A stretch of DNA of 48,065 nucleotides from Cylindrotheca closterium (GCA_933822405.4 CAKOGP040000691.1:1-48065), one strand, 5' to 3'. Counted from the stretch's first letter, positions 9,101 through 18,672 are shown. Numbers and translations are program-made. Notes: generated from the sequence alone by a model not told the origin.

Positions 9101-10073
9101 TATCATATGATTGAGATGGCGGAGGTAATGGGCTGTTCTCTCCGTTCCCGCCAGAATTACCTGCCACTCCACCCATTTTCCTCTTTTTTGACTTTTTCAT
9201 CCCGTCGCTCTCTGTAGGTACCGCAGGTGCTGGCGCACTCGATGGTTCATATCTTTTTCTTAGAATAATTGTGTATTGATCATCGCCATGAGGACTTGGT
9301 TTGGCCGTCCCATTGATGTGAAAGATGCCAAATTGGTTGGTTCCTCTGCCGTCAACCTTAAATGAACCTTCATCATCTTCAAGCTTTCTGAACGTAATAT
9401 TGACACCAGTCTCTGTAATGACCTTGCTTCTTTCCTTTTGTTTCCCTTTCGAGGTCGTGTGAAAGTAGGCGAGGCTGAATGAACCATGAAATTCACCGTC
9501 CTTTGGAAGCTCCTTTGGATCCTCTGTCTGATCTAGATTTCGAAGGAGCTCAAATCGTTGATGCGGAAAGGCACTAGAGTTTTCATAATTCCACATTCCA
9601 CGAATTAAATGACGCCTCAATTCCACATTGTACGATAGCGTTCCCTTCAAAACAGGAGGAGGAGGTTGGGAAGTAGAGGCTGCAGCATCCGATGGTCCAG
9701 CAGCTTTTTGAACCCGTTTTTGTCCCCCGTTGGTGCCTTCTTGCGCATTTATCGGTTTTTCTTCCGCATCTACCATCTCTACATCTGCACTAGACGAGTC
9801 ATCTCCATTTTCCTGCCCCGAAAGATGGTCACCGCTCGCTGTACCTCCGTTGTTTGATTCTTCAGCCGTGTCCATTTTATCAGCATCCCCTTCCTCCAAT
9901 GATGTTGTTGTGTTGTCAGGTTCGTCTACGACTGCGTCAATGGCTTTTAGATTCTGTTTTGCGTCATCTTCTTTCGCTGTAGTGTGTCCTTCGTTGTTTA
10001 GATCGAGCATGTGGGTTTCAACTGACCGATCTATTCTGTTGCCATGAGAAAAGCATTTGCTGCTGCACCACAT
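6123..10073 (-). CDS. BET-family bromodomain protein with three N-terminal repeat domains (two exons)
   Basis: Exon 1 runs 10073-6981 and exon 2 runs 6905-6123, joined in phase 0 across a 75-nt intron (AAAG|GTATGT ... AATAG|TTC); 1,291 residues. After an acidic N-terminus there are three copies of a domain of about 130 residues (roughly 141-274, 331-461, 524-652). Each ends in a strand pattern like VDGRGTNQFGIFHINGT, VDGRGSNYFGKYTITGT or VYGKGVNAIGVFKLTGT. One bromodomain follows (about 712-828) with the acetyl-lysine-binding Asn in AMTFN, then a basic stretch (KRRR), then an extra-terminal (NET) domain (about 964-1031, LTLAEQELLTETINDLP). Exon 2 adds a Lys/Ala-rich segment, an acidic segment and a long charged helix ending in a conserved-looking motif. 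BET proteins read acetylated histones in the nucleus and regulate transcription. Metazoan BETs have two bromodomains; plants and this protein have one. An alternative ATG lies at 10010. Confidence 0.92.
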
Positions 10074-10567
10074 CGGTGGACAGTTTTCTCTGAGGTTCAG
10101 ACATGTTCACAATGTCACACCTCTGTCTGCCTTCTTAAATAGGGATTTTGGACATTTGCTGCCAATCAACCGTAGCCATTGAATTGTCATTGCCGGATGG
10201 CGCACAGGATAAATACGTCTGGCCGCCACCACTGTTGAGATTTTGCTAATCTCCACGAGCTGCAGTGGAAGGAGTAAGAAACTGCACACGAACATACAGT
10301 AGCTACAACAGCACAATCAACTGTCAAACAGTCAAATGAATATCGCTAATCTTGTTAATCAAAACAATAACGCAATACGTGGAAAATTGCCTTTCCATGA
10401 CATGGCAAAGAAGATGACTCTTGCTGCGTTGAGATGTTTTACCTCACTCTGTCTTCTTCATCCGTGTGCTTCAAAAACAGCTTCGGCTTCGAATGTAACC
10501 CCTACTTTGCATGGGTCAGATGCAGGTGCAGATACAGAACTGATTATTGTGTGCTGATCGCCTTCAT
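10074..10567. other. Intergenic stretch upstream of the BET gene
   Basis: This holds the BET 5' region and one weak plus-strand ORF (10336-10557, listed separately). No RNA gene or repeat is evident. Minus-strand frames here are Cys-rich without any recognisable family. Confidence 0.5.
10336..10557 (+). CDS. Possible small secreted protein (weak)
   Basis: 73 codons from an ATG. An internal ATG begins a signal-peptide-like segment (MTLAALRCFTSLCLLHPCAS), after which about 25 small/polar residues remain. It ends 10 bp before the RPB10 stop, in convergent orientation. I recognise no family, and chance ORFs of this size are common, so this is a candidate only. It could instead be untranslated sequence. 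Confidence 0.22.
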   Translation: MNIANLVNQNNNAIRGKLPFHDMAKKMTLAALRCFTSLCLLHPCASKTASASNVTPTLHGSDAGADTELIIVC

Positions 10568-10860
10568 TTATGCCTCCACCTCAGCAGCACTTTCAGTATT
10601 GTAGTTCAGCAACTTTTCGATTAGATCGACGTGCGTGAGCATCATGCGTCGGCAACAGTATCGTTTAAGTCCCAATTCATCGAGAGCGTCACTATGGTGG
10701 CGGACAGAAGAAGTGAGAATACGATTGTGATCTCGAGTCGATGTTCCAGAAGAAAAACATCTCACCCTTCCGAGAAATCTGCTTGCAACAAACTGAGATA
10801 GGTTTCCCATTTATTTCCGATAACTTTTCCACAGGTGAAGCATCTCACAGGGATAATCAT
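10568..10860 (-). CDS. RPB10: DNA-directed RNA polymerases I, II and III subunit RPABC5 (RPB10)
   Basis: Exon 1 is 10860-10766 and exon 2 is 10691-10568, separated by a 74-nt intron (GG|GTGAGA ... CATAG|TGAC, phase 2). The spliced product is 72 residues. It begins [19 protein letters not shown] and later has [11 protein letters not shown] and [11 protein letters not shown]. These are the two zinc-binding cysteine pairs (C-x2-C near residue 7 and CC near 45) and the C-terminal helix of RPB10. The length is right for the family, which is usually 65-75 residues. RPB10 is a shared core subunit of all three nuclear RNA polymerases. Exon 1 is only 95 nt, so ORF scans show just the C-terminal half with an unrelated N-terminus translated from the intron. 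The C-terminal tail is acidic (ESAAEVEA). Confidence 0.97.
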
Positions 10861-11128
10861 GACCTCAGTATAATATTCTCTTTCACGCTGTCAAGGAGGA
10901 AAAATAAAACTGGTGATGTTGTAGGTACGGGTATGAGATACGAGTATGTATGGTATTGTAGATGGATGTCGAAGGTTGTGTTTTGTTGTCGTCTGCACCT
11001 AACCCGTCGAATTCGTCCTTGCGTGTGTCCCACTTTAATGCAAAATCATCATCATCAATCATCATAATCGGTATTTGATATTGTTTCTTGTCCCACAGAA
11101 ACTTTCCAAACGTTTTACCAGCTGCACG

Positions 11129-11547
11129 ATGGCTCAAGGAAACCACAAACTCGGCAAGTCCAAAAAATCTCCTGGGTCACAAAAGAAAAAAGGAGGAAAG
11201 GCCGTGAAGCACAAGCGAAAAGGAAGCACAAAAATCGAAAACAATAAAGCAGACATAGTAACATCGAAAGCTATCAACAGGAAGAATGAAAGACTTGTTG
11301 CAGCGAAAGCCATGAATAGTGGGACGAATTTCTTTCTTAAGGACATTGCTGAAAGAGGTTAGTATGAAGACAATAATAATGAATGCTTGTTTTTTCACCA
11401 GATTAGCTAATTCGTTGGATTCAATCGATTATTCTCGTTGTAGGCAAATCAGAAGGGCAACGACAAAATGCGGCGAGAGACAAGAAACAGAGCAAACCAA
11501 CAAAACTTAGTGAACGTCTGAATGTTAGACTCCAGAAACTTAGATAG
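11129..11547 (+). CDS. UPF0390 / DUF2462 family small basic nuclear protein (two exons)
   Basis: Exon 1 is 11129-11357 and exon 2 is 11444-11547; the 86-nt intron is G|GTTAGT ... TTGTAG|GC, phase 1. The 110-residue product starts MAQGNHKLGKSKKSPG and is rich in Lys and Arg. The MAQG-x-x-K-L start followed by a Lys-rich stretch matches the family that includes human C19orf53 (Leydig cell tumour 10-kDa homologue). These are small, very basic, probably nucleolar proteins of poorly known function. The C-terminal exon is also strongly basic (KLSERLNVRLQKLR). Family assignment rests on the N-terminal motif, composition and size. An in-frame upstream non-ATG extension to 11075 was discarded. Confidence 0.72.
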
Positions 11548-11645
11548 GTGATGCCTCAGCTTGCTTTTACGCGAAAATGTGTACAAAAGTTTTAATGATA
11601 CAGAAGTGATGGGGGAATTAGACTTATTTCGAAAGTATAAATAAT

Positions 11646-12755
11646 CTAGCCAACTGTGTGGTCATATTTTTTTAAGATTGCGATATATCCATCCCTAGAT
11701 TCCTGTTGCGAACTCGGAGCCGCCGGGTCAGCAATCAACTTTAGCCCTGGGATGGATCGCAATTCAACTGCTGTTGGCAGACCCCTTTGAACCAGTACTG
11801 GATTTGATCTAACTTGGTTCAGAACTTGACTCGCTCCCTGTGCGTGCAGAACAACGATTATTCCTTCTGGATTCAGAAGAGACGCAGCTTTTGTCAATGC
11901 CTTTTCAGGATCGGGCAAATCATGTAAGCTGCTGCAAAATAAGATGGCATCAAAGGCAGTTGATGGTTGATATGCAAAGAAATCGCCTGCAGTCCAATTG
12001 GAGCTTGGATACAAAACCTCTGCGTTTCGAATCATTTCAGTTGACAAATCAATCCCGTACATCTGTGATGCGGCTATTCCAGACTTCTTCATGAAAGGGA
12101 TTGTGACTCCATAGCCGCACCCGACATCGAGGATTTTTCCGTCATTGCCTATGGCTGTTGCGACGCTATCACAACCTTTCTGTACCTTCCGTTGTATGTC
12201 TGTAGGCATGTCCCCCCTTATTGATCGAGCCACCTTCGCATCAGCAGAGGCATCCCATGTAGCTGCTTGTAAAACGTTGTGCAAATCAGTAGTAGTTAGA
12301 GAATGGGTCTTCAAGAGTTTGTCAAGCTCCTCTTGTGCCCGTTTGACTTCATCCAGCTGCTCTTGTCGAATGTGGGAAGATGGTGATGCACTCATAATGT
12401 TGATTTGGTAGTTCCACTTTCGTAAGTACTGATAAAGATTGAGAGCCTCTTGGAGGTGTGGTGACAAGTTCTGCAAGCGTTTGTCGATAATACGTTGCGT
12501 TCCTCTAGCTATATCTTCAGGGGATGTACCACCATATTTCTTCTGAAGCTGCTTTACGACAGAAGCCTTGTTTGGTCGCTTTGGTTTTGCAGATATCTTC
12601 CCTCCAAATCCTTTGCTCGCTCCACCTTTTGCAGCTTCGAAGGGTTGGAACCGTGACCGTCCAGGACTTGGAAAAGGATAAATTGGTACATGGAATCCAA
12701 GGCTGGACTCTGGAGGAATTGAAAGAAACAAAAGAACAGGATAAACTGACTTCAT
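11646..12755 (-). CDS. SAM-dependent methyltransferase with plastid-type leader
   Basis: 369 residues from an ATG at 12755. The leader (MKSVYPVLLFLSIPPESSLG, then FHVPIY) resembles a signal peptide followed by Phe at +1, and the next 45 residues are Ser/Lys/Gly/Pro-rich as in diatom transit peptides. A helical region follows (about 60-190). The class I methyltransferase fold then starts with motif I ILDVGCGYG near residue 208, a motif-II acidic residue in MYGIDLS, and motif IV in FDAILFCSSLHDLPDP. The HDLPDP element and PEGIIVVLHAQG fit the Methyltransf_11/25 group. The substrate cannot be read from sequence. The gene is divergent from the SDR gene at 12856 with only 100 bp between start codons, so the two may share a promoter. 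Confidence 0.82.
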   Translation of the reverse strand: MKSVYPVLLFLSIPPESSLGFHVPIYPFPSPGRSRFQPFEAAKGGASKGFGGKISAKPKRPNKASVVKQLQKKYGGTSPEDIARGTQRIIDKRLQNLSPHLQEALNLYQYLRKWNYQINIMSASPSSHIRQEQLDEVKRAQEELDKLLKTHSLTTTDLHNVLQAATWDASADAKVARSIRGDMPTDIQRKVQKGCDSVATAIGNDGKILDVGCGYGVTIPFMKKSGIAASQMYGIDLSTEMIRNAEVLYPSSNWTAGDFFAYQPSTAFDAILFCSSLHDLPDPEKALTKAASLLNPEGIIVVLHAQGASQVLNQVRSNPVLVQRGLPTAVELRSIPGLKLIADPAAPSSQQESRDGYIAILKKYDHTVG

Positions 12756-12855
12756 CCTGTGATTGCTGATGATCCGTTTTCAGTTTGGCATGTGGCATCA
12801 ACACTGCGATCCCCTCACGACAAACACGCGCGTGAGTACGCGCAGAAAGTTGACA

Positions 12856-13615
12856 ATGAATCATCCAAGAAAGATACAGTCTGGTCTCGGTCTCACAAAA
12901 AGGATGACAGCGACTCTCGTTTGTCGGCTACATGTACTCGTGACCCTCCTCAGCTATGTTCACGGTCTGAGCGTAGTCATTGCAGGAGGGACAGGGCGGG
13001 TTGGAAAAGTCATCTTGCCGCTATTGTCAAACCATGACGTAAGTGTTCTTACACGGAATTCGTTCTTAGCCTCGGCTCCAAACCGGGTCACGGAAGACTT
13101 TGGATACCTCGGAAAGACGTTTTTGGAAAAGAATCCGCATGTAAAACTTCGTGACTGGGACGGTGGTGATCTTCTAGACATCGTAGGGCAAGATTGGGTG
13201 GGCTGGTCCGATGATGTTTTGAAGAAGGCTGACGTAATAGTTCATATGGTAGGAGGGTACACCGAGCAACGCACCAAGGCAGCAGAAAGGCTTGTCCAAG
13301 AGTCATATCGCTTGAAGTCAGAAGCTCTACATATCACTGTGAATCCAGTGGAGGCAGACATCCCTCTATTGACGCCTGGAATGGTCACGCTAAAGGCAAG
13401 TGAAACTTTTTTCATTCGCTCGACAGTCTGGAGACTACGAGATGCAACTAATCATTTTTTTCTCAATTTCTTGACCCAAGACGAAAAGGATTCAAGACTG
13501 TGAAAACATCGTCAAAGATAATTGTGCCAACACCGCCTGCCTGCGGCTTGAGGCATACAAGACGGATGAGCTGTGCGACGAAATACGCAAGACAATAGAC
13601 GATTGGGGCCCGTAA
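12856..13615 (+). CDS. NAD(P)-binding Rossmann (SDR / DUF1731-like epimerase) protein, two exons
   Basis: The start is the ATG at 12856; upstream in-frame codons to 12763 contain no better choice. A hydrophobic N-terminus (LHVLVTLLSYVHG) leads straight into a beta-strand and GGTGRVG nucleotide-binding loop near residue 42, so there is little room for a transit peptide. Exon 1 most likely ends at 13395 and exon 2 is 13481-13615, giving 224 residues. This uses a GC-AG intron (AAAG|GCAAGT ... CCAAG|ACG, 85 nt, phase 0). A GT-AG alternative (13400-13496, phase 1) also keeps the frame and changes only a few residues. The C-terminus (CLRLEAYKTDELCDEI) reads as real coding sequence and is lost if the first exon is read through. 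Reaction unknown; it may be an atypical extended SDR. Divergent from the methyltransferase. Confidence 0.72.
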
Positions 13616-13747
13616 AGGAGATAGGGACAACCGTTATCGAGTACTCGTTTCTCGTTTGAAAAGCAAATTTGAAACAATATTCATTCACTGACTACCTAGA
13701 TGAGCTCTGCTGCCACTGAGATCAGATTCATGGTTTGAGATGAATTC

Positions 13748-15821
13748 CTAGTTCAGACGACGGCGATGCAATGGAATAGGACTCTCTTCCTCCATGGTCG
13801 CCTGAATCTTTCTCTTAATGGGAGTGTACGCGTGATTGTCTTCTTCCCCTGAGTCCTGTGTAAGTGCGACGGCACTTGCATATCCAGGTCTCTCCAAGTT
13901 CGAAATTTCGGCAGTCAAATGATCCTGGGAATTGGCGAACGGTGAGCTACTTTGTTGTTCATGAATTTCAGCACCATTTTCCAGGTTATGCCTCCATGCC
14001 TGAAACATGTGGAGAAGTAGGTCGGTTTTGGAGGGGTTTCGGCAGTATACTCGAATGCATTGCTTCATAAATTTTCGAGGTAACAGCGTTTCATAATCGT
14101 CCTCGTTCACCTCGTGCGCAGTAAGAATTTCGTCACTACTGCAAAGCGCTTGACGATTCACAAAGCGAACAGCTGTCAGAGGGTTTGCATCTTTCCGACC
14201 GTAGTGCCATGATCCGAATTGAACAATGACGTCGCTCTCTTCAAGAGTTACGGGATTACCATCTTCATCTTCATGATTTCCCACGATGGAGCAGATTTCT
14301 CGTACTATTTCTTCAGGCTGGTTCTTGGCTTTTTTTATCATCGCGGAATCTGTCGACTTTATATTCATCTCACCAGCAAACTCTATATGTTTTGAGTGAG
14401 AAAAAAGCTCCAGTCCACAATCAATGGAAAACATTCCGCGACTTACTGTATAAATCTCGCTTCAGAAAACGCGCTGCAAGATCTCTAGCAGGCTTGAGAT
14501 CCGCACTTGTCGAATACTTGATGTTTTCAATAATGTTGTCGTTCAAAGCCAAAAAGGCATCTGGGTCAAGCACTGCGCTGCTAATTGAGTGGCGTTTACT
14601 GCCTGCTGGCAATACGTAGTAAGGATCTGCAAGCCTCAAAATGTCGACAATCATGGCACCAGCAGCGCTTGTTGTTTTGTGCTGATACACCGTCCCATGC
14701 ATCTTGAACCGAAATCTAAAGAATTCCAACACCTCTTCGACGCATTTTTTGGGATAACAGATCATGAGCTGCTCTCCTTCGTCTGTGTCAGCTTTCGCCA
14801 CCATGGCCTCATAAATAATTTGACAGTTGATTTTCCCTGCCAACGCAAGCGATCGACGTCCATCTCGAGCAAAATAATCGACTTTATCAACATCAATACC
14901 ATTGTGCCGATTTGCAACAATATCGTACAACCATGCCTTCTTGGGATCGGTTCTTCCAATTAGCTCTTCCTTACCAAGCTTTTCAACGACATCGCGTAAT
15001 GGTTTCCCGAATATGCACTCCTTGATGAAGATGAAATCACGGCTCGTGAGGACGTCATCATCATCAAAGTTATCTGTTCCATCACCTTTGAAAACGCGCA
15101 TCGACAGCCGGTCAATGCCGTCTCCTATCTGCTTCAATGGCTCGTCAAGCTTGCCACTTGATACGTCTATTGCAAGACCGAGAGACTTTAGTGTAGCATC
15201 AATCATCAAGAGCGAGGAGTCTTCGTGTGTCCAATCTTGTGGCACGGTAGGGAAATTATTTTCATGCTTCTCCTTCCGAATCCTGTCCTTCTTCATTTCT
15301 GATGTACGCTCAGATCTGAAATGTTCGTAGACGTGGGAAAAGGGACCGTGCCCAATGTCATGAAGCAGTCCAGCAAGCGTTACACAAAGAACATCTTTTA
15401 GTGTTGTCCCCAAGTGTGGCTGCCTGTTTCTTATTCTAGCGCACATTTGCTGAGCCAAGTAAGCCACGCCTATACTGTGTTGGAAGCGATTGTGATCAGC
15501 AGAAGCAAAAACTAAGTCCGAGGCTCCCAACTGTTTGATATTTCGAAGACGCTGAAATTGCTCGGTGTCGATAATGGCCTTCATGACGGGGCAAATATCG
15601 ACTGAATAATGAACTTCGTCATTTTTACGCGTAAAATCCTTTGGAGTGGAGGTGAGCTTTTTCAATTTGAATCGCTTTTCTTCTCTTGCATTTTTGTTTT
15701 CCCCCTTCTCCCCGCTAATTCCATGGTTGGTAGCTGTAGCTTCTTTGGGCTGTTGAGTAACTTTACTGAAGAGGCTTTTGGATCGACTGTTAGTTTCCCG
15801 TCGGTTGTAGCTTGTGCTCAT
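13748..15821 (-). CDS. SAMHD1: SAMHD1-like HD-domain dNTP triphosphohydrolase (two exons)
   Basis: Exon 1 is 15821-14447 (ATG at 15821; a TTG at 15893 was rejected) and exon 2 is 14382-13748. The intron is TACA|GTAAGT ... ATATAG|AG, 64 nt, phase 1. The 669-residue protein shows IIDTEQFQRLRNIKQLG, then HNRFQHSIGVAYLAQQM, LLHDIGHGPFSH and VDYFARD, which supply the metal-binding H...HD...D set. After splicing, LYKFAGE and LLPRKFMKQCIRVYC match the C-terminal lobe of SAMHD1. SAMHD1 hydrolyses dNTPs to nucleosides and triphosphate and limits the dNTP pool. By eye, the Asp, Gln and Arg of the human allosteric guanine site (D137, Q142, R145) are present in IIDTEQFQRL. There is no N-terminal SAM domain: the first 80 residues are low-complexity and basic. 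Confidence 0.95.
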
Positions 15822-15873
15822 TTCTGTGGTGTGGAGTAGTTTATTTACCCTGTAAAGATGTAGCAGGTACAAG

Positions 15874-15881
15874 TACCGGTA
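15874..15881. promoter_or_regulatory. TACCGGTA palindrome upstream of SAMHD1-like gene
   Basis: Perfect octamer 52 bp upstream of the ATG at 15821 (minus strand gene). Same motif as at 4113, 18665 and 35832. Function inferred from recurrence only. Confidence 0.3.
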
Positions 15882-16069
15882 ATCAGTTTGCAAGCAACCT
15901 CAAATGTTGTGGCATCTCTGCATTCGAATTTGTTGAAGCAGCGCCGGCGAGCGTACTGTGCTACATTCGTTATTTTATTTTTCTTGTTTAACGGACAATG
16001 ACTTCTTCGACTAAAAATGAATGATACAGTGACCGAGATACAGTACGGATGGTACTGGGGAACCAATTC

Positions 16070-17374
16070 CTAGTCTAATGACTTGAATACAAGCGAAGCG
16101 TTGGTTCCTCCGAATCCAAAGCTATTGTTGATGGCAATCGACATAGACGGCTTTTCTTTCCGAGCTATAGGATAATCGGACCTTGAATCAAAATCGAAGT
16201 TGACCAAATTTCGTGTAGGAGGAACAACCTTCGTGACTAGGCTTTGAATTGTAAATGCGGCTTCAACCGCACCAGCCGCGCCAAGCAAGTGGCCCGTAGC
16301 ACCTTTAGTGGAACTTATAGACAGAGATTCGCTCTTACAAACCTGATCGATGACTCTTGCTTCGATCTCGTCACCCTTGGGTGTGGACGTGGCGTGAGCA
16401 TTCACGTAGTCGACATCCATGCCATCGAGTCCTGCTTCATGTAATGCCATGGCAATTGCTTGGCACGCACCACGTCCCTCTGTATCTGGCGCCGTAATAT
16501 GAAATGCATCGCCTGAACAACCGTAGCCTGCAAGCTCTGCAAGTATTGTCGCGCCACGTTCCCTAGCATGCTCCATCTCTTCCAGCACCAGTACAGCTGC
16601 TCCCTCACCCACAACGAATCCATTTCGCGACGCATCAAAAGGACGCGAAGATTCTCCAGGTGAAAACGATGTAGACAACGCACGAAGCCGGCAGAATCCA
16701 CCCATTGAGAGGGGGTCAATACAAGCCTCAGCTCCACCAGCCAACATCATATCTGCAGCACCATATTTTATAAATCTCATCGCATCGCCAATTGCATGCG
16801 ATCCCGCTGCACAGGCTGTCGAGGGAGATAGATTCGGCCCCCTAAGGCCCAGCTCCAGAGATAGTCGTCCAGATGCAGAATTCGTCAACACCTTTGGAAT
16901 AAAATGTGGCGATAGTCTTCGTAACGAATTGTTGTCTTCCACAGCGTGTAAAGCCTCTGAAATTTCTCGAACTCCTGACATGCCGCTTCCTACACAGACC
17001 CCGACGCGGTTTCGTTTCCGCAGAACGATATCATCATTGTCGCCATCATTCAACCACTGAGGTAACCCAGCTTGGGCTGCTGCCTCATTCCCAGCCATCA
17101 AAGCCATGCGCACAAATCGAGCAGTACGACTGTCAGTTTCAATCCCCTTTACAGGGGCGGCTACTTGGCACGGCAAGAGCTTCGCGAGCGCTAGTTCACG
17201 CGTCAAGGTCTTTTCTGATAGCTGTTGATGTGTCAACGCCTCTTCAAGCGTGGTCATTCCATGCTTATTTTCAAGTAAAGCTGTCCACGCATCGCCCAGC
17301 GTGTTGCCCAGAGGACACACAACTCCGATTCCTGTCACTACGACTTTGCGAAGAGACTGGATATGAACTGACAT
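16070..17374 (-). CDS. OXSM: 3-oxoacyl-[acyl-carrier-protein] synthase, FabF/OXSM type (probably mitochondrial)
   Basis: 434 residues, single exon, ATG at 17374. The thiolase-fold KAS motifs are all present: STACAAGSHAIGDA with the nucleophilic Cys near residue 188, NAHATSTPKGDE with the first His near 325, KGATGHLLGAAGAVEA with the second His near 361, and the C-terminal NNSFGFGGTNASLVF loop. The enzyme condenses acyl-ACP with malonyl-ACP in type II fatty acid synthesis. The N-terminus before the first strand is short (MSVHIQSLRK) and lacks a signal peptide, so plastid import via a bipartite leader is unlikely. A mitochondrial role, supplying octanoyl-ACP for lipoate, fits best, although a short cleavable presequence is not certain. 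It is tail-to-head with SAMHD1 upstream region and head-on with the RRM gene's 3' end. Confidence 0.95.
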   Translation of the reverse strand: MSVHIQSLRKVVVTGIGVVCPLGNTLGDAWTALLENKHGMTTLEEALTHQQLSEKTLTRELALAKLLPCQVAAPVKGIETDSRTARFVRMALMAGNEAAAQAGLPQWLNDGDNDDIVLRKRNRVGVCVGSGMSGVREISEALHAVEDNNSLRRLSPHFIPKVLTNSASGRLSLELGLRGPNLSPSTACAAGSHAIGDAMRFIKYGAADMMLAGGAEACIDPLSMGGFCRLRALSTSFSPGESSRPFDASRNGFVVGEGAAVLVLEEMEHARERGATILAELAGYGCSGDAFHITAPDTEGRGACQAIAMALHEAGLDGMDVDYVNAHATSTPKGDEIEARVIDQVCKSESLSISSTKGATGHLLGAAGAVEAAFTIQSLVTKVVPPTRNLVNFDFDSRSDYPIARKEKPSMSIAINNSFGFGGTNASLVFKSLD

Positions 17375-17477
17375 TGAAATGAATTTTGAAAACTTGTGAT
17401 ACGCAAATGTATTGATGGAAGTGGATTTCCGATTAGTCCGATTACAAGATAAAATAGTGACACAATGTAATTCTCAG

Positions 17478-18488
17478 CTAGCGCCCCTTCATTGATGTAG
17501 CCCGACGGTTCGCTGCCTTCGAAACTTTCAGCTTAAGCTGTTTTCTTTTGGAAGGTTCAGATGATTTACCGCCCTTTTTCTTTGGAGCGTCATCAGATGT
17601 GTTCTCAATCATTGTGCCAGAGAGTTTCATCGCTTTTGACGCTGCTTCATCTGTATCGAAAGAGACATAAGCCTGCCCGTTGCATCGCCCAGTATCCCCG
17701 AACTTAATTAGCTTGCAGTTGACAACTTTCCCACATGCTTTGAACAAACTGGTGACATCAGCCGGCTTGACATCGAATGGTAATCCAGAGACAAATATCT
17801 TTCTGGAGTCTGGCTCATTTATACCTCGAAGTTTCTTCTTCTTCTGATTTCTGCCTCTCACTGTTACCTTCATAGAGCAATCATAGATCCAATGAGCTGG
17901 CTTGAATTTATTGTTACAGGCTTGGCATGTATAGTCAGGAGGTACAGGTTTGGACCGCTTTGCCTTTTTCACAAAAGGTGCTTTGTCCTCCTCTACTTGA
18001 TCGTTGCCGTCTTTCATTGATTCTTCCTCACTTGCTTGAGAGGCGTCGAAAGACTCTTCAATGGCCTCTATGATTACTTCACCAGTCTCCTCTTCCTCAT
18101 CGTCGCCTTGTGTAACTCCTTTTTCGTCCTCCTTCTGATATGTCAAACCCGCAAACTCGGCTTCATCATCTTTACGCATTTTGGCCTCATTTTGGAGGCG
18201 CTCAAGCTCCTCATGTTCTGTGGGAACTGGGTGCAGTCCTCGCTTTACCCGTTTCAACATTCGCTTGATCTGGATCTTCGTGTATTGGATACCATCTCCA
18301 TCGACCTTGGGTACTTTAGAAAGCAGATCCTGTTTCTCCTGTCGTTTTGCCCTTCGCGAGGCACGACGAAGGTCCTTTTCATCTTGTCCGCTCGAATCTT
18401 CCAATTTCCTCTTCTTTTCTTTTCTCTTCTTTCTCGTGGTTTGCTCTTCCACGAGTGGTTTATCATGGTTGGTAGTTTCTTGCACCAT
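17478..18488 (-). CDS. RRM RNA-binding protein, probably nucleolar
   Basis: 336 residues from the ATG at 18488; a GTG at 18530 gives a longer frame but is less likely. The N-terminal half is extremely Lys/Arg-rich then acidic, typical of nucleolar proteins. A CQAC..H..C pattern (YTCQACNNKFKPAHWIYDC, about residues 190-210) may be a small zinc knuckle. It is followed by one RRM: RNP2 in KIFVSGLP and RNP1-like GQAYVSF, around residues 228-300. The C-terminus is again basic. I cannot name the orthologue. A short-spacer divergent arrangement with the ribosome-biogenesis gene RRP1 (192 bp between ATGs) supports a role in rRNA processing, which is inference. Confidence 0.8.
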   Translation of the reverse strand: MVQETTNHDKPLVEEQTTRKKRKEKKRKLEDSSGQDEKDLRRASRRAKRQEKQDLLSKVPKVDGDGIQYTKIQIKRMLKRVKRGLHPVPTEHEELERLQNEAKMRKDDEAEFAGLTYQKEDEKGVTQGDDEEEETGEVIIEAIEESFDASQASEEESMKDGNDQVEEDKAPFVKKAKRSKPVPPDYTCQACNNKFKPAHWIYDCSMKVTVRGRNQKKKKLRGINEPDSRKIFVSGLPFDVKPADVTSLFKACGKVVNCKLIKFGDTGRCNGQAYVSFDTDEAASKAMKLSGTMIENTSDDAPKKKGGKSSEPSKRKQLKLKVSKAANRRATSMKGR

Positions 18489-18664
18489 TTGTATTTTCGC
18501 GGTGGCATGTATTTTTATTCTTCCTTGCACTTTTTTCCAGGGCTTTGATCGATCGATGATTGAGGGTGGTATTTTGAAAGCTCATAACCAAATAAAGTGT
18601 CTCACGCGCGACTTGTGCACGACCACCACATTTTCTTGATTGACGAAGTCTCCAAAGAATATAG

Positions 18665-18672
18665 TACCGGTA
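18665..18672. promoter_or_regulatory. TACCGGTA palindrome just upstream of RRP1 start
   Basis: The octamer lies 8 bp before the RRP1 ATG (18681) and inside the RRM-RRP1 divergent promoter. At this distance it could affect transcription start choice or translation context. Recurrent motif, function inferred. Confidence 0.3.

Noticed and set aside
12763..12855. Longer N-terminus for the SDR gene
   Set aside because: The extension starts at a non-ATG codon in the divergent promoter. The ATG at 12856 is followed by a proper hydrophobic N-terminus.
13396..13503. Reading the SDR gene straight through to 13503
   Set aside because: The read-through end has no resemblance to SDR folds, whereas splicing yields CLRLEAYKTDELCDEI and a clean stop at 13615.
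15822..15893. TTG-initiated extension of the SAMHD1-like protein
   Set aside because: No ATG and the added residues are not conserved-looking.
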